A stretch of DNA of 64,000 bases from Whitmania pigra (lineage: Eukaryota; Annelida; Clitellata; Hirudinida; Haemopidae): assembly GCA_021613335.1 (NCBI GenBank), contig JAJTWR010000113.1, positions 1,965,001 to 2,029,000 on the forward strand, written 5' to 3'. Each line of letters begins with the position of its first letter. Position 1 is the stretch's first letter. The notes beneath the pieces are model-generated. The model was not told where the DNA came from. It saw nothing but the letters and a program-made list of their open reading frames with translations, and searched no databases. Below are positions 36,586 through 47,823 of the stretch, piece by piece. Both the position numbers and the translations under genes were made by a program.

Positions 36586-37657
36586 ATGCTGCCAACCCTG
36601 AATGCGAAAGAATTTACAAGTGGAAACCCTGTGGTTGCGATGCAGGTTGAAAATGACTCCTCACTTAAACTTTTTATAACAAAAATATTTTCACCTTATT
36701 AATACAGAAACACATTTTTCGTTAAATAATATTTTAAGTATTTTTTACTTTAGGAGACCAAAAAGGCGTCTTCCACAAAGAAATACATAATCATTGGAGT
36801 GACCTTATTTCTTCTCCTTGCTCTTCTGCTGACCGGAATCCTGCTTGGAATGCACATTTTCACGCGAGAAACTGTGGAGGTAAAAATAAATAAAAAGCAC
36901 AGGGAAATAATTTGTTACGAAGTCACCGAAGTCAGAAAAGGAGTCACCAATTGTTACCTTACACCTTTGAACAAGACAAATGCCAGGCAACCTTCTGAAA
37001 TTACCGTACCTGATAAAACAGATAACATCGTATGCGTTGTTCGTGAATTTTATCTAACCTTCCATTTAATCGATTGCATTTTTAAAATTTGAAAGGAACC
37101 CAAAACGCAATCTTCGATGGTTTATCAAATTGTTGGGGATCCAATAACTGACATTTCTTTCTTGAGCAAAGAAGCGAGAGACATGTGCAAACTCTGGTTT
37201 TTCTTCCAAATCATCTGAGTTATGCAACGGACTATAATCAAATAAATAAATAAATAGACATGTGCAAAGGCGTCTCAACTTATTGGATGTATCCTTCTTG
37301 CAATAAAGGACTACAGTCTGACAACTATTAGTGATGATTCGATTCCATTAGAATTCTTAATTTTTCAAATTACGTTTTCAAAACACCAGCAAAACGACCA
37401 GCAAAACGACGAAAACGCGAAGCTCCATATTGGGTCTACTATACGAAAAATGATAATGGTATCAATTACCCTTGCATCAACGGATGTTGCAAAACAGTTT
37501 GTGCCTGTAAGATTGACTACACTTGGGAGTTGGAAAGTAACGGAACAATTTACTGCAATTGGGTAGCTCAGAGGTGTTGTCCGAATACCAACTACTGCTT
37601 CTACCAAGAATACTGCGAGGATACTCAGTATCTCGAATGTAGTTCAGGATCATGTTA
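36586..37657 (+). pseudogene. BRICHOS precursor copy A, decayed
   Basis: Recognisable exons: 36586-36645 (MLPTLNAKEF...), 36754-37029, 37096 to about 37330, and from about 37387 to 37657. Relative to intact copies B and C it has four lesions. (1) The 123-bp exon encoding the first half of the BRICHOS domain (with the conserved SDFNK Asp) is missing, so the membrane-anchor exon runs directly into the CYLTPLN exon through former intron-like bases. (2) A 77-bp net insertion (retroposon tail plus target duplication) lies in the third exon. (3) That insertion brings an in-frame TGA and a frameshift. (4) The following 5' splice site, GTTAGT in copy B, reads ATTAGT. The last exon is still open and carries the 12-cysteine module preceded by the basic run RPAKRRKR. 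Probably not functional in full form. Confidence 0.8.
37192..37255 (+). mobile_element. 64-bp LINE 3'-tail insertion inside BRICHOS copy A exon
   Basis: Contains ATCTGAGTTATGCAACGGAC and an (AAAT)n tail. It is flanked by the 13-bp duplication AGACATGTGCAAA at 37179-37191 and 37256-37268. In copies B and C the exon is uninterrupted at this point (DMCKGVSTYW in B), which fixes the ancestral empty site. The insert introduces a stop codon (TGA) after eight codons. Confidence 0.88.
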
Positions 37658-37984
37658 ATGTTACCAAACTACCTTGGGATAACTAAATGGACCAATGCTT
37701 TATAATAATTGATTTATGACCTTGTTCTAAAAAGCCATTTAATTCTTATCATTTCTATTGTGATAAAAATATGTTTCTCAGTAATAAATTGTTCTGACTA
37801 TTGAAAAATTTGTTTCATCTGTGTTAGGACAGGCAGTGCTTGTTCTAAAAGGATGAAATCTGATTGACTGGGAATCACTTGGTCCACGTCCTTGTTCTGC
37901 TAATTATAGAACTCTTCAAATACTGACCTAATCCTAAATATCAATTCTATCATCATTTGGTTAGAATTCAATCTGCTTACATTT

Positions 37985-39020
37985 ATTACAAATGGATCAT
38001 CTTATGATGCATCATTCAAACTAAAAGTTATTGAGTCAGCGGAATCAAGTATTAATTCGGCAGCGGCACGTCTTTTTGGAATAACAGAAAGTACAGTTCG
38101 TGATTGACGTTTTAAAATTACAGCGTTGTAAATTTACAGCTTCAGCGGGATGGTGTACACGCTTCATGAATAGGCATCATTTAATATTACCACAACGAAC
38201 AAAGCTATCTCAGAAACTACTTAAGGATTTAGAAGAAAAAATCGACAGCTTTCACAGATTTGTAATAACATTCCGCAAAGAACATAACTATGAACTTGGT
38301 CAGATTGGTGACATGAACGAAACACCCATGACGTTTGATTTGCCAGGAAATCGTTCTGTTCATACGAAAGGAGAAAAAACTATTCTTGTGAAGACAACAG
38401 GGCATGAGAAAACTCACTTCACACTTGTTCTCACCTGGATGGCTGATGGCACAAAACTAAAACCAATTGTGATTTTTAAGCAAAAACTCTTCCGAAAAAC
38501 GTAAACTTTCCATCGTTGTCAGAGCTCAGACAAAAGATGGACGAAGATGGGGTGAAATTTTGGATTGATGATGTCTGGTGTCGTCGACCTGGTAGTCTGC
38601 TCCGCAAGAGAGCACTACTGGTGTGGGGCATGTTCAGTGCACATCTTAAAGATATCGATAAATCAGCTAGCAACAAGGAACGCACTGGCATTGCCGTAAT
38701 TCCAGGTGAATTGACATCACAATTCCAACCACTCGACGTCTGCCTAAATAAGCCATTTAAAGACAGACTTCGTCAATTGTGGGCTGACTGGATAGGTAAC
38801 AACAACCAAGTCTGGCCTTCCTCAGAGACCAGATATATCTGTTGTTTGTCGTTGGTTCAAAGATGCCGGGGAGTCAATGCCATCAGAAATGATACAGAAG
38901 TCCTTTCGGAAGTGTGGCATAAGTAATGCCATGGATGGAACAGAAGATGACGCCATCTATGAAGATGATGAAAGTTCTGAAGAGGAGACAGATACTGATG
39001 CTACTGAAGGATTTGATTAG
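37985..39020 (+). pseudogene. pogo/Tigger-type transposase remnant
   Basis: Pieces in different frames: an N-terminal Psq-type helix-turn-helix (ESSINSAAARLFGITESTVR, about 38034-38103, followed by a stop), a CENP-B-like HTH and DDE_1 start (38100-38504), with GDMNETP carrying the first catalytic Asp, then LPKNV...WGMFSAH and ELTSQFQPLDVCLNKPFK (38516-38926), followed by an acidic tail (about 38940-39019). The usual second Asp (WD-x-F-x-AH) is Gly here. Frameshifts and stops make it inactive. No terminal inverted repeats were located. Confidence 0.85.
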
Positions 39021-40149
39021 CTTAGACTAACTCGGTCGAACTATAAACATTAATTTTAGTGCTGTTTAGAGTTGCTCTGGCGCTCTGTTGTTTAGTCATT
39101 ATATATAAATTTGATTAAATATTTATTGGTAGCTGATTACCTGGAACTTTGACCTTTTTGAAGTCAATTTACTTTGTGTTTTACAGATGAAAAATTATGA
39201 AATTTTTACTGTATTTTAATAAGTTCGTTGTCTGAAATCAGCCCTCGCGTTGTATTCGCGTCTTGAACTTTTCCTTAATTTATAGGGTGAATTTCCATCT
39301 CTGGCGTTATACTCGGGTGACGATATACTCGAGTATTTACGGTAAATACTCAAGTACAACAAATGTACTTAAATATTCGGCATCACTGGTTATAAGTAAT
39401 CCAGACAAGTTTATATTGCACAAATTGCCGTCTAAACTTTATGTAAAGGTAAAATTTAAGAGTAATATAACCAAATTTTTGAATCTTTATTTTTAAAATT
39501 TTAATAAAATCAACAAAATTGAAATCAATTATTTCATGTAATTACAAATTTGGTTTTTCTAAAAAAAATAAATATAATAAATAGATTTTTTACATTTTCT
39601 TTGATAAGCCTAGCCTTGGGCAGTAACGAAAACCGAATAATAAGAAATTCACTTAAAATTTAATTTGTCTTTAATTATATTCTACATTGATCATATCAAA
39701 TTTTTGAGCTTTAAATTTTTAACGAAAACGTTAAATTCAACAAATTTCTAGAAAATGTAAATTATGGTGGCATTCGAAAGTTACAAAGATTTTAATTAAC
39801 GTGGTTTAACATGGTTATGATTGTCAGGAAATGCCTTTCTGTTGACATTCATTTGCAAATTCAAGCAAAGAAAAAGACGCTTAAATTATCGGATTGTACT
39901 GAGCGTCGAATCTGACATTTTGAACGATAACGAAGACATCAGAGAAAAATTAATTAATGACAAATCAAATGAACCAAAATTGCGAGAAAGTTGCACAGAC
40001 GCCATGTCATCAACAAAAATTTCTGGCCCTTATTTTATGTCAAACTTGGTAATAGAAAAGCAAAACGTAAGTTTCAACACCAAAACCCACCAACAAATTG
40101 CACGGCACCGGGGTAATTCTCCTCTTAGAAACTATCAGTGGCCCTGACT
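39021..40149. other. Intergenic, probable transposon debris
   Basis: The stretch 39285-39390 is dense in ATACTCGAGTATT/TACTCAAGTAC words, like the end of a DNA transposon. An open frame at 39821-40147 (+) has no recognisable domain. Confidence 0.4.
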
Positions 40150-40268
40150 GTTGCATATACATTGTATACTTCTCAATGTATCTGCATATACATTGTATAC
40201 TTCTCAATGTATCTGCATATACATTGTATACTTCTCAATGTATCTGCATATACATTGTATACTTCTCA
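40150..40268. repeat. 31-bp minisatellite
   Basis: Four almost perfect 31-bp units containing GCATATACATTGTATACTTC and CAATGTAT. The palindromic ATACATTGTAT could form a small hairpin in each unit. Confidence 0.95.
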
Positions 40269-40454
40269 GCTAGCGGACAGCCATTACTTTTATTAATTTG
40301 CTTTTCCATTACCAGATTGACATGACATAAAGGGATATAAGCTTGGGCTTATCGCAAAAACATAAATAAAATAAAATAAAGCTAAAATTAACAACTTCAG
40401 AAACATGGTCATGTGCACGCGATTGTAAAATGGTCACACTGAAAAGTTTTGTTC

Positions 40455-40600
40455 AGTAACTGTAACTGTAACTGATAACTGGAAAGTTGTAACAGATAAA
40501 TGCGAATACAGTAAAAAAGTAACTATAACTTTAACTGTAACTGGAAAGTACTAACAGTAACTCAGATTCTAACTGAAAAATCCTAACTAAACACTTCATG
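40455..40600. repeat. TAACTG-rich interspersed repeat fragment
   Basis: Irregular runs of AACTGTAACT and ATTCTAACTGAAAAATCCTAAC. A related piece lies at 54098-54160. It resembles the sub-terminal region of a hAT-type DNA transposon, but no complete element was found. Confidence 0.5.
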
Positions 40601-40604
40601 GTAC

Positions 40605-41345
40605 CTGCATTAAGTATATCTAATTAGCATGTAATTTATTCTTTGTTTCTAATAACGCGAAAGTTCTCTAAATGCATGTTGATACACCTTTTCTATAACG
40701 GTGTTCAGGCTGAAACTTACATTATAAGTTCATGAGTAAGAAGTTCGTAAACGAGTAACAGGTTGTTGCTTCGGGTTTTACAAGCATTATTTTGAAAAAT
40801 AAATTTCACATTTCTCAGAATCATAAGAATTCTCAGAATTGTAAATGTGAATGACAATCATAAGAATTCTTAAAAGGAATCTTTTTAATTTTGTTCTTGC
40901 TATAACTGGGCCTTTGTCATGCAATTTATTGTCAATCTTTTGACATTATGGGACCACAATTTGTTTTTAATGAAACTTCGTTATGTACCGCTTTTAAATA
41001 TAATTAAACATTTTGCATTGATTAAGGATTTTGATATTTTTAATTTAGAAATAAAAAAATTTTTAAGATTAACATTAACCAGTCGTTCAACGAAACATCT
41101 CAGACAGAGTCTGCAATTTAAAATTTAGGACAGGAATCATTAGCAATAAACTTTACATTAAATGATAATTTATTACATTGACCAAATGTGAGTGAATGTA
41201 ACTCAAATGTTAAAAATTGGTACTAAATAAGATCATAAATTAATTTTATCGACTGAATAAGAAAATGGATTGACTAAGTCTGCAACGCAGTACATCACGT
41301 CTATGCAATAGGAAAAAAGTTATGTGATCAATTGGCAGATTTGAA
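40605..41345 (-). repeat. Duplicated 5' flank of an inverted BRICHOS gene (truncated copy)
   Basis: Aligns in the same orientation with 42228-43050: shared blocks include CATGG[T/C]ACCTGCATTAAGT, AGTAAGAAGTTC with ACGAGTAACAGGTTGTTG, TTTTACAAGCATTATTTTGAA, AAGAATTCTCAGAA, and GTGATCAATTG with the preceding CTGC[A/G]ACGCAGTA. In minus orientation it is the region upstream of BRICHOS copy D, stopping at the first codon, so it appears to be the surviving 5' end of a further deleted copy. Confidence 0.7.
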
Positions 41346-41729
41346 TTCTTCAGTGAAACGTATTTCTGAGGTTCCTTGAACTTTACGAGTAAATTTATAT
41401 TTATGAAAATTATCTACTAACTCAAGAAAACAATTCCACAGTTATGTTGTTTATCTCATCCTACATAGAAATTTCGGATGGTTGTTGGGCGTTTGATCTA
41501 TTCAGAGGAGTAAGATAGCAATTGGATTTGCCATTTTTAAAAATCTTTATGGCCTTTATATCTTATTATAAATATAGTTTATTTGGTACTTAATATAACC
41601 ATAATATTACATCACACAGTTGTATTTTTTATAATGATAAAAGTTCAATTAAACTAAGATTTATTGAGATATTATGAAGTTTTCCATGTTATAGAAAATT
41701 ATTATAAAAAGAAAATTCATATTTGATAC

Positions 41730-42232
41730 CTTGTTAAAATCACTGACAACCCAAGCCTCGTGATCCTTATCAGCGACATGGTATTTTACCACGTTACCGA
41801 TCAAATCACTTGTCACATCTTGGCTACGACCTCCACTCAGTCTCAGTGTGTACTGGTTGTAAGTGTTGTTCAAATTCATAACGATTTTAAAACATAAATC
41901 CCAAATTTAAAGATATAATCAATAAAAAAACATTATAAAATTATTAATTGGTCTTTACTTCCACTGTTTCATTCAGCCCTTGTGAAACCATATGCATTTC
42001 AATCAAGACTGCTATCAGCACCAGACCAACGAAAAGAAATGAGATCACTCCGATTATCATGTATTTCTTTGTTGAAGGTTTAGGTTTCGTCTCCTACCGT
42101 CGAATAATTTGTTTCAAAAATAATCAAGTATATTTTAGAAAATTGTTTATTTCCTAATATATTCAGAGATTTTATTTCAAGCGATATCATCACTGAGTTT
42201 TCAATGGCTTTTTCGTCCATTGATGGCAGCAT
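41730..42232 (-). pseudogene. BRICHOS precursor copy D, inverted and 3'-truncated
   Basis: Minus strand. It contains exon 1 (ATG at 42230-42232, MLPSMDEKAIENS), exon 2 (41959-42093, membrane anchor KKYMIIGVISFLLVGLVL) and exon 3 (41730-41852, ending EAWVVSDFNK). Exons 2 and 3 have the same lengths (135 and 123 bp) and phases as copy B and good splice sites, but the exon 1 donor is not obvious. The three downstream exons, including the second BRICHOS half and the 12-Cys module, are absent; duplicated flank DNA lies there instead. Probably a nonfunctional remnant, though its exons are undamaged. Confidence 0.8.
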
Positions 42233-43303
42233 GGCACCTGCATTAAGTGAAATTATCATGCAATATATTTTTTATTTCTAATAAAATTAAAGTTATATAA
42301 ATGTTAATTAACCCTTTCTAAAATTGTATGCAGTCCAATAGAAGAAAATACGGATATTTTCTGAAAGTTATATTATAATTTTATAAGAGTAAGAAGTTCA
42401 TGAACGAGTAACAGGTTGTTGTGTTGGATTTTACAAGCATTATTTTGAAACAGTCAATAAATAAGTTCTCATGTCTCAGAATGAAAAGAATTCTCAGAAA
42501 GAAGTGAATTTGATATTTTTAAACTTTCTTTTCGCTACAACTCAGCCTTTGTCACGTAATTTATTGTCACATCACATGATATCCTTTTGAAGGTACAAGA
42601 CAACAATTTGTTTTAATGGAACTTTGTTTTGTATTCAATTTATTAATTATTAATATTAAACCTAAGTAACCTCTAGCATTAAATATAAATTTTGGTAATT
42701 TCAATGTAGCAATTAAAGTTATTTTTTAATTTTAATATTAATTTGAACCTGTACTCCAATGAAACAGATGCACACGAGTGTCTACAAATTAAATTGGAAG
42801 ACAAGACATCAATCGCAACAAACTGATGATTAAATGATGATTAATTATATTGGCCAAATGATAAAGTATCTTACTGTTAAAAATTCTTAATATCGTACTG
42901 AATAAGATCATAAATTTAGTTTTCATATAATGTCAATATATCATCGCCTGGACAGAAAATGAATTATCAAAATCTGCGACGCAGTATTGCGTGAATTTAA
43001 CCGGAAATAAAAAAACCTTTGTGATCAATTGCCAGATCGTAACAGAGAAGTTGATTCTAATTATAACGTAGTTTCAGAAATAACAAGACAACAACAGGAA
43101 CACTTCCTGCTTGAAAAATGTACAAATTAGCAAGAGAACTAACGTTGTAACACATTTGCTCTAAGATTTGTATTTGCTGCAGATCTTATTGAAAGGTAAA
43201 TTGTCAAAATTATTTTCATGTCTTACCTAGTTTTTTGAGGGTTATGACCATTGTGAATAAATATCTAATTTAATAATATTTGATTCTCAATTCAACAGAT
43301 AAA

Positions 43304-45492
43304 ATGCTTCCAACGATTGACGGAAAAGAAAGTGTTAATCCGACGGTGATAGTTCAGACGCCTCAGGTGATATGCTTGTTGCAAAAGAGTTTTTAATTTA
43401 AAAAATAAATGCTAAAGAAGAGTATTACAAAATATTACAATAGCAGATTTATTTGGTGTAAAAGTCCACATATATTTTGGTCTACATAAGCAGTAATTAC
43501 AGGAAACTAAAAAGATGTCTTCGACGAAGAAATACGTCATCATCGGAGTGACAACTTTCTTCCTGATTGGTCTTGTGATTGCCGCAATCTTGGTTGGAAT
43601 GCATATCTTTACGCAGTCGCAGAAAGACATTTTGGAGGTAATAATTAATATTTCATAATTTTCAGTTCAAATTGCGCTCATGTTGGTTAATAAAGTAATG
43701 ATGATGTTGAATGTTGTTTAAATGGTATTTATTATATAAAAAATATAAAAAAATACATTAATAAATTTAATAAATACTATTTACAAAAAGTAAATTAAAT
43801 TAAATAGTATTCGTTGAAACTGAGCGGAGGACGTACTCAAGACGTGACGAGTGATGTGACCGGTAATTTGGTCAAGTACCACATGAAGGATTCGGAACAC
43901 GAAGCTTGGATTGTCAGCGATTTCAATAAGGTACCAATATTTTAGTTGATACGATATAATTTTTTTATTTTTAAAAAATAGATTCCATTAATTTATTAAA
44001 ATAATAACCATTGATTTGACAATATTTTCAATTATAGGATATAAAAGCCACAAAGATTCTTAAAAATGGTCAAAGCAACTGCTACCTTACACCTCTGAAC
44101 AGATCAAACGCTGTGCAACCTTCTGAAATTACTGCCCCTGATGATAAAAACCAAGTAACTCTAGATTATCCTTTGATGACATAATAATTTTTACTTAACT
44201 AAAATATATTTGTGACCTTAAGGTCCTGTGATTTGAACTTATGCCATCTTAAAAATTGTCTTATTTAATATTTAACTTAATGTCGAAAATTTTTATCAAG
44301 GAACCTAAGGAGCATTCATCACTGGTTTATCAAACTTCTGGCGATCCTGTTACTGACATTTCATTCTTGAGCAAAGAAGCAAGAGACATGTGCAAAGGAG
44401 TCTCAACTTATTGGATGTATCCTTCTTGTAACAAGGATCAAGGACCTGCAAACAACCGTTAGTAATGTAATTATTAGAGACTGAAAACAACAACAACATC
44501 GAGACGATAACCCCTTCGCTCTTTATCTCATCCTATGTTTCTTGACCAGAGATTCCACGGTGTCACAGTTTTTTCCACATAAGTGGTTCCAAAAATGGAA
44601 TGCCCTCCCCTTTCATATTTGAACCTACCCCAGAGCTCTTTGGTGCTCAACTAAATACTCATTTTTTATTCAATGTTAATCATTATCAAATTAATCAACT
44701 TTTATTATATTTATTAACTTACCACTGTTTTATTTCCCTATTATTAATTTTAATGTTTTTTTTCATTCACTTTGCTATCTTATTTTAAGATTGCCTCTGA
44801 GTGTTATAATATTGAAATAACCCCTTGGGTCCGCAAATTAGTACGTTAAATAATAAGTTTATTAAAACAAATATTCAGTTAACTGAATAACCGAAGTTAA
44901 GTGTTTAAGGATTTGAGGTACTTAAGGATGCAAATGAATATTTGGACTTCTGGCTATCTGGACTCTTACTTATGGTCAAGTTAGGTGATTAATGAGACGC
45001 CTTTTGTAGCAATAATAAAGGGACATTGTTTATGAAGAAGATAAAAAATTTAATTAAATATAAATTTATTTACTTTAGCAATATAAACTTAATTACTCCG
45101 CGCCAAGTTTTCAAAATTATGTTATAGTGCCTTAACATCCTAGGACTTAGGATAAAAAAGGAACATTACATAGTTGCTGAATTAATTTAATTTGTCCTAT
45201 TTATTTTTCTGCATTTTTTTTTGCATAAACAGATACTTTGGCAAAACGGGAAGCTCCATACTGGGTGTACTATACCGTAAATGTCGGCGGAATTAACTAC
45301 CCGTGCATCAATGGATGTTGTAAAACCATTTGTGCATGTTCTATTCAATACACTTGGCAATTGATAAATGATCGGATGTATTGCAACTGGGTCTATCAGA
45401 GTTGCTGCTATGTTTCTGGTTACTACAAATGTTTCTTTCAGCAATTTTGCCAGCGTACTCCGGGTCTTGTTTGCACAAGTGGTTACTGTTGA
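43304..45492 (+). CDS. BRICHOS-domain precursor with 12-cysteine C-terminal module (copy B)
   Basis: Six coding exons: 43304-43366, 43503-43637, 43808-43930, 44038-44154, 44301-44457, 45233-45492; frames close to 284 residues. The N-terminus is short and cytosolic-type, followed by one hydrophobic segment at about residues 31-57 (YVIIGVTTFFLIGLVIAAIL), predicting a type II membrane protein. BRICHOS domain about 68-190: conserved Asp104 in AWIVSDFNK and the paired Cys122 (NCYLTPLN) and Cys177 (DMCKGVSTYW), the pattern of proSP-C, ITM2 and chondromodulin, where the domain acts as an intramolecular chaperone. A basic dipeptide (AKR, residue 204) precedes the last ~80 residues. That final part holds 12 Cys in the order C-CC-C-C-C-CC-C-C-C-C and is the likely released product. 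I recognise no family for this module; antimicrobial or signalling peptide roles are only analogies to annelid BRICHOS peptides. Copies A, C and D are paralogues. Confidence 0.88.
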
Positions 45493-46431
45493 AAGGGATA
45501 AAATTCCAGGCGGATCGATAGATTTCATACGTTTTTTAACAAAGATAAAACTTATGATGGCTTGATAAAATTGATGGACTTGCTTCTAATAAACTGAATA
45601 ATGATTTAACTTTCTTAACCTACTTTCTATTTAATTAGTTGATGCTAATAAAAACATTTTTGACCACAAGCCTTGTCATGAAAGAGTGAAGTTGAGTTTT
45701 AATTTTTACTTAATTTTGTGTTTCAAGAAAAACTTTCGAAAAAGCAAAAATATTCTTGAGGACAAAAACTAAAATCTGAAATTCTAATTACTTAAGATTG
45801 TGGGGACCTGAATTATTTTTTCAAGTTTTGGGTTTTACCTGATCAAGTTGGTGTGATTTTGGTCTTTTGAGCGGGAATACCGACTTTTGTTGGACAAATA
45901 AATACGGTTGTTATTAGTAGTTGTTGTTGCTAAACACAACGTAGACAACTATAACATCAGTGACTTATGCAAATTAACTGAATTGGCTTTAAATTTTAAG
46001 ACAAAGCAACATTTATTTGCTTTTGTTCTAAAAAAAACCTCTACATCTTTGATGGCATATTGAAGAATTATTAAGAAGATGCTCAGAATTTTAGCAAAGT
46101 TTGGTGAAGAACAAACCAGAGAATAATAAAACATCTACTGGTTGAAAGCAAGTTGTTAAATTACTTTTGAAGGAAAAATTTAACTTAACAAATCGAACGT
46201 TATAATATTACAATCACAATGCTATTTATACTTTCAAGTACAGACATAGAACTATCTATAGTGCATATTATGCACTGGCTTAAATGTGGCCGTGTGTAAC
46301 ATCGACATATACAAGCAGCGTACAGCATAATGACGGAATAAGTACGTCTTTCCAGTGGAAATACCAATTGTTAAAATCATACAGAAAAAAAAGACTTGCT
46401 ATGGTGTGCACAACTTTTTTGGCAGAAACAG
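45493..46431. other. Intergenic DNA
   Basis: AT-rich; nothing recognised before the long interspersed repeat beginning near 46432. Confidence 0.5.
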
Positions 46432-46997
46432 AGTTCAGAGAATCTCCGGGGCCGAGCGAATGAGACCATGTAAAAAAAAAAGTGATGTTTTATTAACGTC
46501 CGTTGCATGTCTAGATGATTAGGACGGTGCACCCGCAGCGGGGTTTGAACCCCGTGCTGCCATAGTGAGAGGAGCAGCCTTAACCGTTAGGCGCACCGAG
46601 ACCATGTAAAATATATTCACAATTTTATACCTCCTCAACATCAAGACACAATAACACAAACAATAAAATGCATGTACAGGAGAACACAGACAAAGATGCG
46701 AACTAGATGTGCTGATGTTCATAGCAATTATTGACAGTTTTAAGATAACGTACATATCGTCTGAGGCTGCGTGTCTGCAACAAGTTTTGAGACACCATCA
46801 GACTGTGCGTAGTATGCATAACGATGGAAAATAATCAAATATAAAAAATGGCGAAGGTTGTGGAAGTCCACTGAGTCGAGATATATGGAAAGCTATAAAA
46901 TCCCGACGCACTCTAAGATGATTGGTGCGGCATAGTTGCCATGCCATGGAACTAGTCAGTAACTCGGATGTTTGTTAGTACAGTGAGAAAATATTTT
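46432..46997 (+). repeat. ~440-bp interspersed repeat, copy 1 (with SINE inside)
   Basis: Apart from the 136-bp SINE insertion, it aligns as an inverted copy with 58393-58800. Shared blocks include CGAGCGAATGAGACC, ATAATCAAATATAA, GTCCACTGAGTC and CTATAAAATCCCGACGCACT followed by CTAAGATGATTGGTGCG. A TATA box (TATAAAATC, about 46896) with strongly conserved downstream sequence suggests a promoter-containing unit such as an LTR, but termini and target duplications were not resolved. Confidence 0.75.
46476..46597 (-). mobile_element. tRNA-derived SINE, copy 1
   Basis: Minus strand: box A region CCTAACGGTTAAGGC, box B GGTTCAAACCC, a tRNA-unrelated tail (CACCGTCCTAATCATCTAGA...CGGACGTTAATAAAAC) and a terminal T run. 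It is flanked by perfect 14-bp target duplications GAGACCATGTAAAA at 46462-46475 and 46598-46611. The homologous site in the related repeat at 58730-58760 is empty. Confidence 0.92.
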
Positions 46998-47334
46998 TGA
47001 ATTTAGAGATACATATCGGTGCTTCCTCCGCGTTCATTCACGAACCTTAAGAAAAGAGGAATTTCAAAGTCCAGCAGCAATCCCAGTTTTGTGCTCAGGT
47101 CTTTTAATCGTAAAAACGTGTTGACATCTCCTATTGAAGTCGATCAAATATGCTCTTCATACCTGCTGGTATTGTATCGGTACGAAGCAATATTGACGAT
47201 TCGACGAGCAGTACCAAGCTAAGTCCTAGACGCATCAGCCAAACATTGTTAATGACCGACGAACCGCACGATTACAACCACCGAAGAAAATATCTCTTCA
47301 AAGTTGTATCAAGAATTAGTATTAAAATTAAAAT

Positions 47335-47660
<326 letters not shown>

Positions 47661-47823
47661 TTATCAGCATCATAAGCCAAAGTATAATACCGCATATAAT
47701 AATTGTCAATCAAATTAAATCAATTCGAGAAATAAAACGCTTTTTGTGATTTTCTTGATATCATTTTTTTTGTGATTTCGATAATTATTTCGGTTCTTTT
47801 ATTTTATGATTAATGATTTTTTT

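Noticed and set aside
40098..40325. A 75-codon frame with repeated ASP-like peptide units
   Set aside because: It simply reads through the 31-bp minisatellite, whose length is not a multiple of 3.
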